From assembly GCA_036563805.1 (NCBI GenBank), contig DATCLS010000061.1:51344-115343 (forward strand): 64,000 nt of DNA, given 5' to 3'. Shown one piece after another: positions 49,095 to 56,136 of this stretch. Under the pieces are notes generated by a model. The model saw nothing but the letters and a program-made list of their open reading frames with translations. It was not told the DNA's origin and did not search any database. The stretch's first letter is position 1, and the number at the start of each line of letters is the position of its first letter. The position numbers and the translations under genes are program-made. This stretch comes from DATCLS01 sp036563805. GTDB lineage: Bacteria > Actinomycetota > Acidimicrobiia > Acidimicrobiales > VFJN01.

Positions 49095-49910
49095 GTGGAG
49101 CCGTCGACCCCATCCCGCCGCGCCGCCGCCGACGGCGCGCCGCGGGGCCCACGGCTGTCGGCGACCGATTTCGCCTCGGCGGTCACGGCCATCACGTCCG
49201 CCTTCGGCGACCCCACACGGCGCAGCATCTACCTGCTCGTCCACGAGCACCCCGAGGGGGTCACGGCGGCCACGGTGGCCGAACGGTTCGACCTCCACCC
49301 CAACGTGGCCCGCCACCACCTCGACAAGCTGGTGGCCGGGGGCTACGTCGAGGTCGACGTGGCCCGGCCGAGCGGCGGCGGGGCCGGGCGCCCGTCCAAG
49401 CGCTACCGGGTCGTCGCCCCCGAGATCGCCCTCGACCTGCCGCTCCGCCACGACGACGTGCTGGTCACGCTGCTGGGGCGGGCGCTGGCCGAGCTGGGCC
49501 CCGAGCGGGCCGAGGCCCTCGCCGAGGACGTCGGCACCACCTACGGGCGGGCCATGGCCGCCTCGATGTCGCCCGGCTCCGAGCGGCACCGGTCGTTCCA
49601 GGCCGCGCTCCACGCCGTCGCCGACGCGCTCACCGCCCACGGCTTCGCCGCCCACGCCGAGCGCCACGGCGACGAGCTGCGCATCGTGAGCGAGCACTGC
49701 CCGTTCGGCGGGGCCGCCATCGAGCACCCGGTCATCTGCGCCGTCGACCGGGGCATGGTGCGGGGCATGCTCGAGGCGCTGTACGGCCGGGGCCTGATCG
49801 CCGAGACCGAGCTGTCGCTCCCCACCGGCGGCGAGCACTGCGTCACCGCCGTCCAGGGCGGCGACGACCCCGCGGGCGACGACGCCCCGGTGGCCGACCC
49901 GGTCGCCTGA
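49095..49910 (+). CDS. SufR-like Fe-S-binding transcriptional regulator
   Basis: The protein has 271 residues. An N-terminal winged helix holds SAFGDPTRRSIYLLVHEHPE and VAERFDLHPNVARHHLDKLV. The C-terminal part has Cys202 in EHCPFGGAAIEHPVICAVDR with Cys215 (CX12C), then Cys249 in GGEHCVTAV. This matches the three-Cys arrangement of SufR repressors, which sense [4Fe-4S] and control suf genes. It lies directly upstream of a cysteine desulfurase and opposite mrp, supporting a role in Fe-S assembly control. The GTG start at 49095 is 6 nt past a -10, fitting a leaderless transcript. Confidence 0.85.
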   Translation: MEPSTPSRRAAADGAPRGPRLSATDFASAVTAITSAFGDPTRRSIYLLVHEHPEGVTAATVAERFDLHPNVARHHLDKLVAGGYVEVDVARPSGGGAGRPSKRYRVVAPEIALDLPLRHDDVLVTLLGRALAELGPERAEALAEDVGTTYGRAMAASMSPGSERHRSFQAALHAVADALTAHGFAAHAERHGDELRIVSEHCPFGGAAIEHPVICAVDRGMVRGMLEALYGRGLIAETELSLPTGGEHCVTAVQGGDDPAGDDAPVADPVA

Positions 49911-49915
49911 CGTCC

Positions 49916-51136
49916 GTGCCGGCGCGGGCCTACCTCGATCACGCGTCCACGGCGCCGCTGCGGCCCGCGGCCCGCGACGCCGTGCTGCGCTGGCTCGACG
50001 CCGGGGCGGCCGGCGACCCCGGCCGCATCCACGCCGAGGGCATGGCGGCGCGAGTGGCGGTCGAGGAGGCCCGCGACGCGGTCGCCGCCCTGCTCGGCGC
50101 CCGCAACCGCGAGGTCGTGTTCACCAGCGGCGCGACCGAGTCCATCGCCGCCGCCTGCTGGGGCGCGGCCGCCCGCCACGCCGAGCGGACCGGGCGGCCC
50201 GGCCACCAGGTCGTGCCGGCCGTCGAGCACTCGGCCGTCCGGCTGAGCGCCGCCCGCCACGGCGAGGTGACCCTCGTCCCGGTCGACGGGGCCGGGCGGG
50301 TCGACCCCGACGCCGTGTTGGACGCGGTGCGGCCCGACACCGCGCTCGTCCACGTCCAGTGGGGCAACCACGAGGTGGGGACCGTGCAGCCGGTGGCCGA
50401 GGTGGTGGCCGGCTGCCGGGAGCGGGGCGTCCTCGTCCACGTCGACGCCGCCCAGGCCGCTGGCCGGGTGCCGATCGACTTCGGCCGGCTCGGAGCCGAC
50501 CTGCTGTCGGTGAGCGGCCACAAGCTGGGCGGCCCGCCGGGCACCGGTGCGCTGTTGGTGCGCCGGGGCGTGCGCCTGCCCCCGCTGCTGCTCGGCGGCG
50601 ACCAGGAGCGGGCCCGCCGGGCCGGCACCGAGAACGTCCCCGGCGTCGTGGGGCTGGGGGCGGCGGCCGCGGCCCTGGCCACCCCGGGGGCGCTGGAGGC
50701 GGAGGCCGCCGCCCAGCGGCGGTGGACCGACCGGATCCGGGCCGCCGTGGGCGCCGGCGCGGACCGGGACGACACGGACGGGGGCGGCTCCGGCGGGGCT
50801 GGCCGGGTCGACGGCCTCGCCGGGCTCACCGTCTACGGGCCCCGGACCCCGGACCAGCGGCTGCCCCACCTGGTGTGCCTGGGCGTGGCCGGCATCGAGC
50901 CCCAGGCGGTGCTGCTCGGGCTGGATCGGGCCGGTGTCGCCGCCCACTCCGGCAGCGCCTGCGCCTCCGAGTCGCTCGAGCCGTCGCCGGTGCTGGAGGC
51001 CATGGGCGTCGACGCCCACCACAGCCTGCGGGTCTCGGTGGGATGGTCGACCACCGACGCCGACGTCGACCGGCTGCTCGACGCCCTGCCGGCCGTGCTG
51101 GCCGAGCTGCGGGCCCTGGCCACCGGGCAGACATGA
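49916..51136 (+). CDS. Cysteine desulfurase (NifS/IscS-like, PLP-dependent)
   Basis: The enzyme has 406 residues. It has the PLP Lys203 in LLSVSGHKLGGPPGTGALLV, catalytic Cys349 in AAHSGSACASESLEPSPVLE, and an N-terminal RAYLDHASTAPLRPAARDAV. It removes sulfur from cysteine and passes it to a scaffold. An insertion of about 25 Asp/Gly-rich residues (about 280-300) is unusual. The SufR-like gene ends 5 bp upstream, so it is likely in the same transcript. Which scaffold (SufU or IscU) partners it is not visible here. The GTG start at 49916 is the only start before the conserved core. Confidence 0.92.
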   Translation: MPARAYLDHASTAPLRPAARDAVLRWLDAGAAGDPGRIHAEGMAARVAVEEARDAVAALLGARNREVVFTSGATESIAAACWGAAARHAERTGRPGHQVVPAVEHSAVRLSAARHGEVTLVPVDGAGRVDPDAVLDAVRPDTALVHVQWGNHEVGTVQPVAEVVAGCRERGVLVHVDAAQAAGRVPIDFGRLGADLLSVSGHKLGGPPGTGALLVRRGVRLPPLLLGGDQERARRAGTENVPGVVGLGAAAAALATPGALEAEAAAQRRWTDRIRAAVGAGADRDDTDGGGSGGAGRVDGLAGLTVYGPRTPDQRLPHLVCLGVAGIEPQAVLLGLDRAGVAAHSGSACASESLEPSPVLEAMGVDAHHSLRVSVGWSTTDADVDRLLDALPAVLAELRALATGQT

Positions 51137-51264
51137 CCGAGGGTGCGACGGCGGGTGCGACCGCCGGTGTGACGGGGTTCACGGGACCGGCGCCGACCGG
51201 CGGTGCCATCATCGGGCCGTGCCCCCACGACGTGCGCCGGTCCGGGCTCCCGCGCCGCCGGTGA
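51133..51264 (+). CDS. Possible 43-residue frame after the desulfurase
   Basis: An ATG overlaps the desulfurase stop as ATGA and opens a Gly/Ala/Thr-rich 43-residue frame, with TEGATAGATAGVTGFTG and PCPHDVRRSGLPRRR. It ends 7 bp before SixA. It has no similarity to known families and may be a spacer in which an ATGA overlap occurs by chance. Confidence 0.2.
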   Translation: MTEGATAGATAGVTGFTGPAPTGGAIIGPCPHDVRRSGLPRRR

Positions 51265-51271
51265 GAGTGCG

Positions 51272-51745
51272 ATGAAGCTGTACGTCGTGCGCCACGCCCA
51301 CGCCGGCAGCCGGTCGTCGTGGGCGGGCGCCGACCACGACCGGCCCCTGTCGAAGAGGGGACAACGCCAGGCCGCCGGCATCGCCGAGCGGCTGGCCGGG
51401 GCCGGCATCACCCGCCTGGTGAGCAGCCCGGCCGTGCGGTGCGTGCAGACGCTCGAGCCCCTCGCCGCCCGGCTCGGCCTGCCGGTCGACGCCGACGAGC
51501 GCCTGCTCGAGGGCGCCAGCGGCGGCGACGCGCTGAGCCTGGCTGGCGAGCTGTGCGCCGGCGGGGGCGAGGCCGCCGTGCTGTGCAGCCACGGCGACGT
51601 CATCCCCGAGCTGCTGCGGGCCATCAAGCAGGCCAGCGCGGTCCGCTTCGACGAGCCGGTGGTGTGGCCCAAGGGCTCGACGTGGACGGTGACGTGGGAT
51701 GGCCGGGCCTGGACGACGGCCAGCTACGCGCCCCCGCCCGGCTGA
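51272..51745 (+). CDS. sixA: SixA-like phosphohistidine phosphatase
   Basis: The protein has 157 residues. It starts MKLYVVRHAHAGSRSSWAGA with the catalytic RHA, and RPLSKRGQRQAAGIAERLAG, VSSPAVRCVQTLEPLAARLG and VLCSHGDVIPELLRAIKQAS complete the histidine-phosphatase fold. Its short length fits SixA rather than a mutase. The target would be phosphohistidine proteins or small phosphate esters. It is close downstream of the desulfurase group but is functionally unrelated as far as one can see. The 133 bp between it and the next gene hold no clear gene. Confidence 0.88.
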   Translation: MKLYVVRHAHAGSRSSWAGADHDRPLSKRGQRQAAGIAERLAGAGITRLVSSPAVRCVQTLEPLAARLGLPVDADERLLEGASGGDALSLAGELCAGGGEAAVLCSHGDVIPELLRAIKQASAVRFDEPVVWPKGSTWTVTWDGRAWTTASYAPPPG

Positions 51746-51878
51746 CCGGCTGACGGGCGGGGGCCGACCGCGGCCCGGCCGAGCAGATGTCCCTGTGCAC
51801 CGGCGTGCGGCCCCCGTCGCCCACGTCCACCGACAGGGGCTGGTCGGCATCCCGCCGGCCGAGCCCGGCGCCCCGCCG

Positions 51879-52421
51879 CTAGCCCGCGCGCTGCCCGTCC
51901 CCGGCGAGGGCGGCGAGCAGCGCCTTCATCCAGGGGCCGAGGTCGGCGGGCGTGCGGGCGCTGATGAGGTTGCCGTCGACCACGGTGGCCTCGTCGACCC
52001 AGTCGACGCCGGCGTTCACCATGTCGTCGCGGATCGCCGCCACGCTCGTCGCCCGGCGGCCCCCGAGGATGCCGGCTGAGATCGGCACCCACCCGGCGTG
52101 GCAGATGAAGGCGATCGGCTTCCCGCTCTCGTCGAACGCCCGCACCAGGTCGAGCACGTGCTGGTCGCGGCGCAGCTTGTCGGGGGCGTAGCCCCCGGGG
52201 ATGACGAGGGCGTCGTAGTCACCGGCCTCGACGTCGTCGGTGGCGGCGTCGACCGCCACGGGGCCGTGCCCCTTCTTGCCGGTCACCGGCGTGCCGCCCA
52301 GGCTGGCCACGGTCACGGCGACCGACTCCTCGCGGAGGCGGAGGAGCGGGTAGAGCAGCTCGGTGTCCTCGAAGTCGTCGGCGGCGAGGATGAGCACGCG
52401 TGCGTCGGCGAGGGCTGGCAT
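51879..52421 (-). CDS. DJ-1/PfpI-family protein
   Basis: The protein has 180 residues. The sequence is ARVLILAADDFEDTELLYPL, DDVEAGDYDALVIPGGYAPD, then the nucleophile elbow FICHAGWVPISAGILGGRRA, with Cys and the adjacent His of the PfpI type. The C-terminal SARTPADLGPWMKALLAALA is standard. It could be a deglycase, chaperone or protease-like protein; the sequence cannot tell. The ATG at 52421 is chosen because homology begins there; the longer upstream frame overlaps the esterase promoter. Confidence 0.9.
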   Translation of the reverse strand: MPALADARVLILAADDFEDTELLYPLLRLREESVAVTVASLGGTPVTGKKGHGPVAVDAATDDVEAGDYDALVIPGGYAPDKLRRDQHVLDLVRAFDESGKPIAFICHAGWVPISAGILGGRRATSVAAIRDDMVNAGVDWVDEATVVDGNLISARTPADLGPWMKALLAALAGDGQRAG

Positions 52422-52487
52422 GGCGCCCAGTCTCGCAGCCGCGGCCCCGCCTGCCGACGGGAGGCGACACAGCCGGCCGACGCTCGT

Positions 52488-52505
52488 GTGTACAAGTACG
52501 TACAC
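52488..52505. promoter_or_regulatory. GTGTAC-N6-GTACAC palindrome before the esterase gene
   Basis: GTGTAC (52488-52493) and GTACAC (52500-52505) form a perfect 6-bp inverted repeat with a 6-nt centre, which itself contains GTAC. It ends 7 bp before the first ATG of the esterase. The size is typical of a TetR- or GntR-type operator. Confidence 0.5.
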
Positions 52506-52512
52506 GCGACGT

Positions 52513-53652
52513 ATGGTCGGTTCCATGCTGGGACGACTCGCAAAGCGCACGGTGACCCTGGCGGCGGTGGCGACCCTGACCGCCTCCGTCGCGGCCCTGG
52601 TGCCGGGGGCGCCGGCGGCCGGGGCGGCGCCGCCCGCCGACCCGCCGGTCAGCGCGCACGGCATCACGGTCACCGGCTGGTCCTCGGCCGGCACCCGCAC
52701 CTACGAGGCCGCGCTCACCACCGCGGCGGTGTACACGCCGGCCAGCGCCCCCGACGTCACGCTCCGGGTGCGGATCCTGTTCCCGGCCGGCTACGACCCC
52801 GACCGGGCCGCCGGCTACCCGGCCCTCTACCTGCTGCACGGGGGCGGCGGCACCTACCGCGACTGGACCGACAGCGGCGACGTGGTCGGCGCCGCCCAGC
52901 GGTCCGGCTACCCGGGCATCGTGGTCATGCCCGAGGGCGGCCGCTCGGGCTGGTACGTCGACTGGGCCAGCAACACCCGTGGCGGCTTCCGCCCGCTGTG
53001 GGAGACCTTCCACGTCGACCAGCTCGTGCGGTGGGTCGACGCCAACTTCAACACCGACGCCCGGCCGGCGGGCCGGGCCATCGCCGGCCTGTCCATGGGC
53101 GGGTTCGGCGCCCTGTCGTACGCGGGCCGGAACCCGTCGGTGTTCGGCACCGTGGCCTCGTTCTCCGGTGGCACCGACATCGACGCCACCCACGACGGCA
53201 ACCCGAGCACGCCGGGGAACAAGGACGCGGCCCAGATCGTCGACGAGGCCCTGGTGCTGGCCGGCGCCGCCATCGTCGACCAGGGCTTCCTGTGGGACCC
53301 GCTGCTCCACTACCGGCTGCCGGGCACGACGCGGGAGCAGCGGCTGACCCAGGTCTTCGGCCCCCGGTCCACCTGGCCGTCCTTCAACCCGCAGGACCTG
53401 GCCGAGAACGGGGGGTACGCGCCGTTCAGCGGCCGCCTGGCCCTGTACACGGGGCGCGACGACAGCGACTTCGAGATCGGGCGGTGGAACACCGCCCTGC
53501 ACGACACGCTGGTCGCCGAGGGCGTCGCCCACCGGTGGTGCAACCTGCGGGGCAACCACGACTGGCGCTACTGGCGGGTGCACCTCGAGCACTTCATGAC
53601 CACGCTCGCCGGCAACCCGGCACCCGCCTGTCCGACGACGACCTGGCCCTGA
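52513..53652 (+). CDS. Secreted esterase D/antigen 85-type alpha/beta hydrolase
   Basis: The protein has 379 residues. The signal peptide has KR, then a hydrophobic core (TLAAVATLTASVAALVPGAP), so the protein is exported. The esterase domain has YPALYLLHGGGGTYRDWTD, the nucleophile in IAGLSMGGFGALSYAGRNPS, the acidic ARG-Asp region TGRDDSDFEIGRWNTALHD, and the His in LRGNHDWRYWRVHLEHF. It resembles tributyrin esterase/FrmB and the mycolyltransferase fold. It may act on acyl esters or envelope lipids. Two starts are possible, 52513 and 52525; the second is nearer the KR motif and closer to the usual n-region length. Confidence 0.9.
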   Translation: MVGSMLGRLAKRTVTLAAVATLTASVAALVPGAPAAGAAPPADPPVSAHGITVTGWSSAGTRTYEAALTTAAVYTPASAPDVTLRVRILFPAGYDPDRAAGYPALYLLHGGGGTYRDWTDSGDVVGAAQRSGYPGIVVMPEGGRSGWYVDWASNTRGGFRPLWETFHVDQLVRWVDANFNTDARPAGRAIAGLSMGGFGALSYAGRNPSVFGTVASFSGGTDIDATHDGNPSTPGNKDAAQIVDEALVLAGAAIVDQGFLWDPLLHYRLPGTTREQRLTQVFGPRSTWPSFNPQDLAENGGYAPFSGRLALYTGRDDSDFEIGRWNTALHDTLVAEGVAHRWCNLRGNHDWRYWRVHLEHFMTTLAGNPAPACPTTTWP

Positions 53653-53670
53653 CTTGCCCCCAGCGCGTCG

Positions 53671-53714
53671 CCCGGCGCGTCCGTGGCCCCCGAGGGGCGC
53701 GCGGACGCGCCGGG
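53671..53714 (+). terminator. Strong 13-bp hairpin after the esterase gene
   Basis: CCCGGCGCGTCCG (53671-53683) pairs perfectly with CGGACGCGCCGGG (53702-53714), and the 18-nt loop contains a further CCCC/GGGG stem. It begins 18 nt past the esterase stop. The rest of the 275-bp gap to the ccm operon contains no gene that I can support. Confidence 0.6.
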
Positions 53715-53927
53715 ACCGCGCGTGCCGTCCTCGCCGCCATGACGGCGACCGGTGGGCCCGAGCCGGGCGGGGCCGGGATTCTCCGACGCCCGACGAGACG
53801 GCGAGCCGCGCCGGCGGGTCGCTCACCGGGTTCGGGCCCACCGGCCAGGTCTGAGGGCCGGGGACCGCCGCGTTCTCGACGCACGTGTGCACCTGGGCGG
53901 GACACCGTGCGCTGAGAAAGGCGCCGG

Positions 53928-54683
53928 TCAGCGCGGCGGGGACTCGGCGGACCGGGCCTCGGCCCCCTCGGCCTCCGCCCGCTCCAGCTCGTCGCGCAGG
54001 GCGTCGGCCATCTCGGCCATCTGGGGCGGCGGGTCGAGGCCCTCCAGCCGCTCGAGCTCGGCCAGCGCCGCGTCGGTACGGCCCATGTCGCGAAAGGCGA
54101 CGGCCAGGAAGACGTGGGCGGCCGGGTAGTCGGGGTTGGCCTCGACGGCGTCGATGAGCGTGACCACGCCGCTCTGGTCGCCGGACCGGTACTGGAACCA
54201 CCCCTTGTAGGTCAGCGCCTCGGCGTTGTCGGGGTCCTCCTCCAGCACCTCGTCCTGGATCTCGATGGCCGCCTCCCAGTCGCCCTCGGCGGCCAGCTGC
54301 AGGGCCCGGTCGAGCCGGTCGCGGGTCGTCTCCCGGGTGTTGCCGGTCAGCGTGTCGCCCGGGTCGCGCCGGCCGGCCGCCTGAGCGACGAGGATGCCGG
54401 CGACCAGAGCGAACACCACGACGCCGCCGAACACGAGCGCCAGCCGCAGGCGCGACCGGGGCGGCCGGGCCGCGGCCAGCCGGGCCTGGTGGTTCTCGAT
54501 CGATCGGATCGTCCGGGCGGCCCGGGCCGTGTAGTCGTCCTTGAGCGCCTGGTAGTCGTGCTCGTCGACGTCGCCGGCCTCGTACTCGCGCTCGAGGTCG
54601 TCGAGCGAGCGCAGCAGGAAGTCGCGCTGCTCCTCCAGCGCGGCGAGGGTGTCGGGGTCGAGCGGCCGGGACCGGGTCGCCAT
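53928..54683 (-). CDS. CcmI-like TPR protein of cytochrome c maturation
   Basis: The protein has 251 residues. An N-terminal coiled-coil (LAALEEQRDFLLRSLDDLER) is followed by one transmembrane helix (about 80-102). A TPR-like region follows, DRALQLAAEGDWEAAIEIQD and NAEALTYKGWFQYRSGDQSG, then AAHVFLAVAFRDMGRTDAAL. This is the layout of CcmI/CycH, which binds apocytochrome c and hands it to the CcmFH ligase. It starts at an ATG overlapping the ccmH stop (TGATG). The C-terminal acidic tail is not conserved. It ends the ccm operon. Confidence 0.75.
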   Translation of the reverse strand: MATRSRPLDPDTLAALEEQRDFLLRSLDDLEREYEAGDVDEHDYQALKDDYTARAARTIRSIENHQARLAAARPPRSRLRLALVFGGVVVFALVAGILVAQAAGRRDPGDTLTGNTRETTRDRLDRALQLAAEGDWEAAIEIQDEVLEEDPDNAEALTYKGWFQYRSGDQSGVVTLIDAVEANPDYPAAHVFLAVAFRDMGRTDAALAELERLEGLDPPPQMAEMADALRDELERAEAEGAEARSAESPPR

Positions 54684-55264
54684 CAGCCGGCGGCCCCCCG
54701 CTTCCGGACGCGCTCGACCAGGGCCCGGTCGGCGTCGCTGGCCCGCACCACGCCCCGGCCCCGCCACCGGCGAAAGGCCAGCGCCACGCCGGCCAGGGCG
54801 ACGACCAGCGCCGCCACCGGCAGCGCCCACACCAGGCCCGTGACGCCGGAGCGGCCCGGCGTGAGCAGGATCCGCTCGCCGTACCGGGCGGCCAGCTGGT
54901 CGCGGATCTCGTCGTCGGACCGGCCCTCGGCGATGCGCTCCTCGATGAACGTGCGGACGTTGCGGGCCGCGCTGGAGTCGGAGTCGGCGACCGACTGGCC
55001 GTCACAGGTCGGGCAGGCGATGGACGCAGCCAGGTCGCGGGCCCGCTCGCCGTCGGTGCGGGGGCCGCCGTCGTCGGTGACGCCGACCACCAGGGCGGCG
55101 ATCACGAGAGCGGCCATGGCGATCCAGCCGGCCGTCCGGCCCCGGCTGCCGGCCGGCCGCCCGGTCCGGCCCGTCGGCGCGCCCGCACCGGTGGACGCGC
55201 CCCCGCCGGTGGACGAGCGGGTCGTCGCGGTGTCGCTCGTGGAGGCCTTCGTCGCCGCGGTCAT
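54683..55264 (-). CDS. ccmH: CcmH, apocytochrome c thiol reductase
   Basis: The protein has 193 residues. A Thr/Gly/Arg-rich leader precedes helix about 47-62, then the CcmH domain with LAASIACPTCDGQSVADSDS, whose Cys84/Cys87 form the redox CXXC, and FIEERIAEGRSDDEIRDQLA, RYGERILLTPGR. A second helix, LVWALPVAALVVALAGVALA, follows. In System I this reduces the CXXCH thiols of apocytochrome c. It overlaps the upstream ccmG-type gene by 4 bp and the CcmI-like gene by 1 bp. The ATG at 55264 is consistent with both overlaps. Confidence 0.9.
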   Translation of the reverse strand: MTAATKASTSDTATTRSSTGGGASTGAGAPTGRTGRPAGSRGRTAGWIAMAALVIAALVVGVTDDGGPRTDGERARDLAASIACPTCDGQSVADSDSSAARNVRTFIEERIAEGRSDDEIRDQLAARYGERILLTPGRSGVTGLVWALPVAALVVALAGVALAFRRWRGRGVVRASDADRALVERVRKRGAAG

Positions 55265-56136
55265 CCCGTCACCTCCTCCCCGTCGCTGGCCGCCTCGACC
55301 TGGCTGATCACGTCGTCCAGGCCGCCCTGGGTCACGCCGCCGATCAGCTTCACGGCCACCCGGCCGTTCGGGGCCACGAGATAGGTCTCGGGCACGCCGG
55401 TCACGCCGTAGTCGTTGGCGATGTGGCCGTCGTCGAGCACCACCGGCCAGTCGCCGCCGTTGCGGGCGAAGTACTCGCGGGCGTCGTCGGGGTCGTCGTC
55501 GTAGAGCACGCTGACCACCCGGACGTCGCCGACGGCCCGGTGGGCCTCGTCGAACCGCACCAGCTCGGGGTGCTCCCGCTGACACGGGACGCACCAGGTG
55601 GCGAAGAAGTTCACGACCACCCATCGGCCCTGGTGGTCGTCGAGGTCGAACGAGCCGCCGTCGAGCGTACGGCCGCGCACGGCCGGGGCCGCCCGGCCGA
55701 TGAGCTCGCTCGACGCCTGCCGGTCGGTGCCCGGCTCGCGGGTGGCCAGCACCCAGACGAACGCCACGGCCAGCACGGCCACGATGACCGACACGGCGAG
55801 CGCCGTGCGGCCCCGGCGGGGCACGTCCAGCTCGTTCACGTCGCCGTCCGACCCGTCCCCGTCGGCCGGGTCGGCCGTTCCGCCGGCGTCGGCGCCCGCC
55901 GTCTCCGCGGCGGTCCCTTCGGCCGGGGCGTCCTCGTCCCGGGCGACGTCGCCCACCGGGGCATCCACCGCCTCGTCGTCGGTCGGGCTCGCCGCGGCCT
56001 CCTCGTCCGAGGCGCCGACGACCTCCTCGTCCACGGCGTCGACGGCGTCGTCGTCCACGGTGTCGACGGCGTCGTCGTCCACGGCGTCGGCGGCCCGGTC
56101 GGTGGCCGGCGTGGCGGCCGGGTCGGTGCGGGCCAT
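55261..56136 (-). CDS. ccmG: CcmG/DsbE-type thioredoxin
   Basis: The protein has 291 residues. A long acidic N-terminal extension (about 1-105, Asp/Glu/Ala/Val-rich, repeat-encoded) precedes a helix (about 111-131) and a thioredoxin fold. The active site is VVNFFATWCVPCQREHPELV with Cys182/Cys185, and the cis-Pro is in GVTGVPETYLVAPNG. In System I it passes electrons to CcmH for apocytochrome reduction. The 100-residue cytoplasmic extension is not seen in most CcmG proteins and may recruit a partner or be an expanded repeat. It overlaps the ccmF gene by 1 bp. Confidence 0.9.
   Translation of the reverse strand: MARTDPAATPATDRAADAVDDDAVDTVDDDAVDAVDEEVVGASDEEAAASPTDDEAVDAPVGDVARDEDAPAEGTAAETAGADAGGTADPADGDGSDGDVNELDVPRRGRTALAVSVIVAVLAVAFVWVLATREPGTDRQASSELIGRAAPAVRGRTLDGGSFDLDDHQGRWVVVNFFATWCVPCQREHPELVRFDEAHRAVGDVRVVSVLYDDDPDDAREYFARNGGDWPVVLDDGHIANDYGVTGVPETYLVAPNGRVAVKLIGGVTQGGLDDVISQVEAASDGEEVTG
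56029..56100 (-). repeat. 24-bp repeat in the acidic CcmG N-terminus
   Basis: Units of GTCCACGGCGTCGACGGCGT plus four bases occur at 56029, 56053 and 56077. Two are nearly identical and the third diverges. They encode DAVD-type acidic heptad-like blocks (DAVDDDAVDTVDDDAVD). The period is 24, so the frame is preserved. Confidence 0.8.

Noticed and set aside
51624..51830. A 68-codon minus-strand frame starting at a GTG with good GC3 at its start
   Set aside because: Most of it lies antisense within sixA and there is no ribosome-binding site. Only about 30 codons look coding, so it may at best be a gene remnant.
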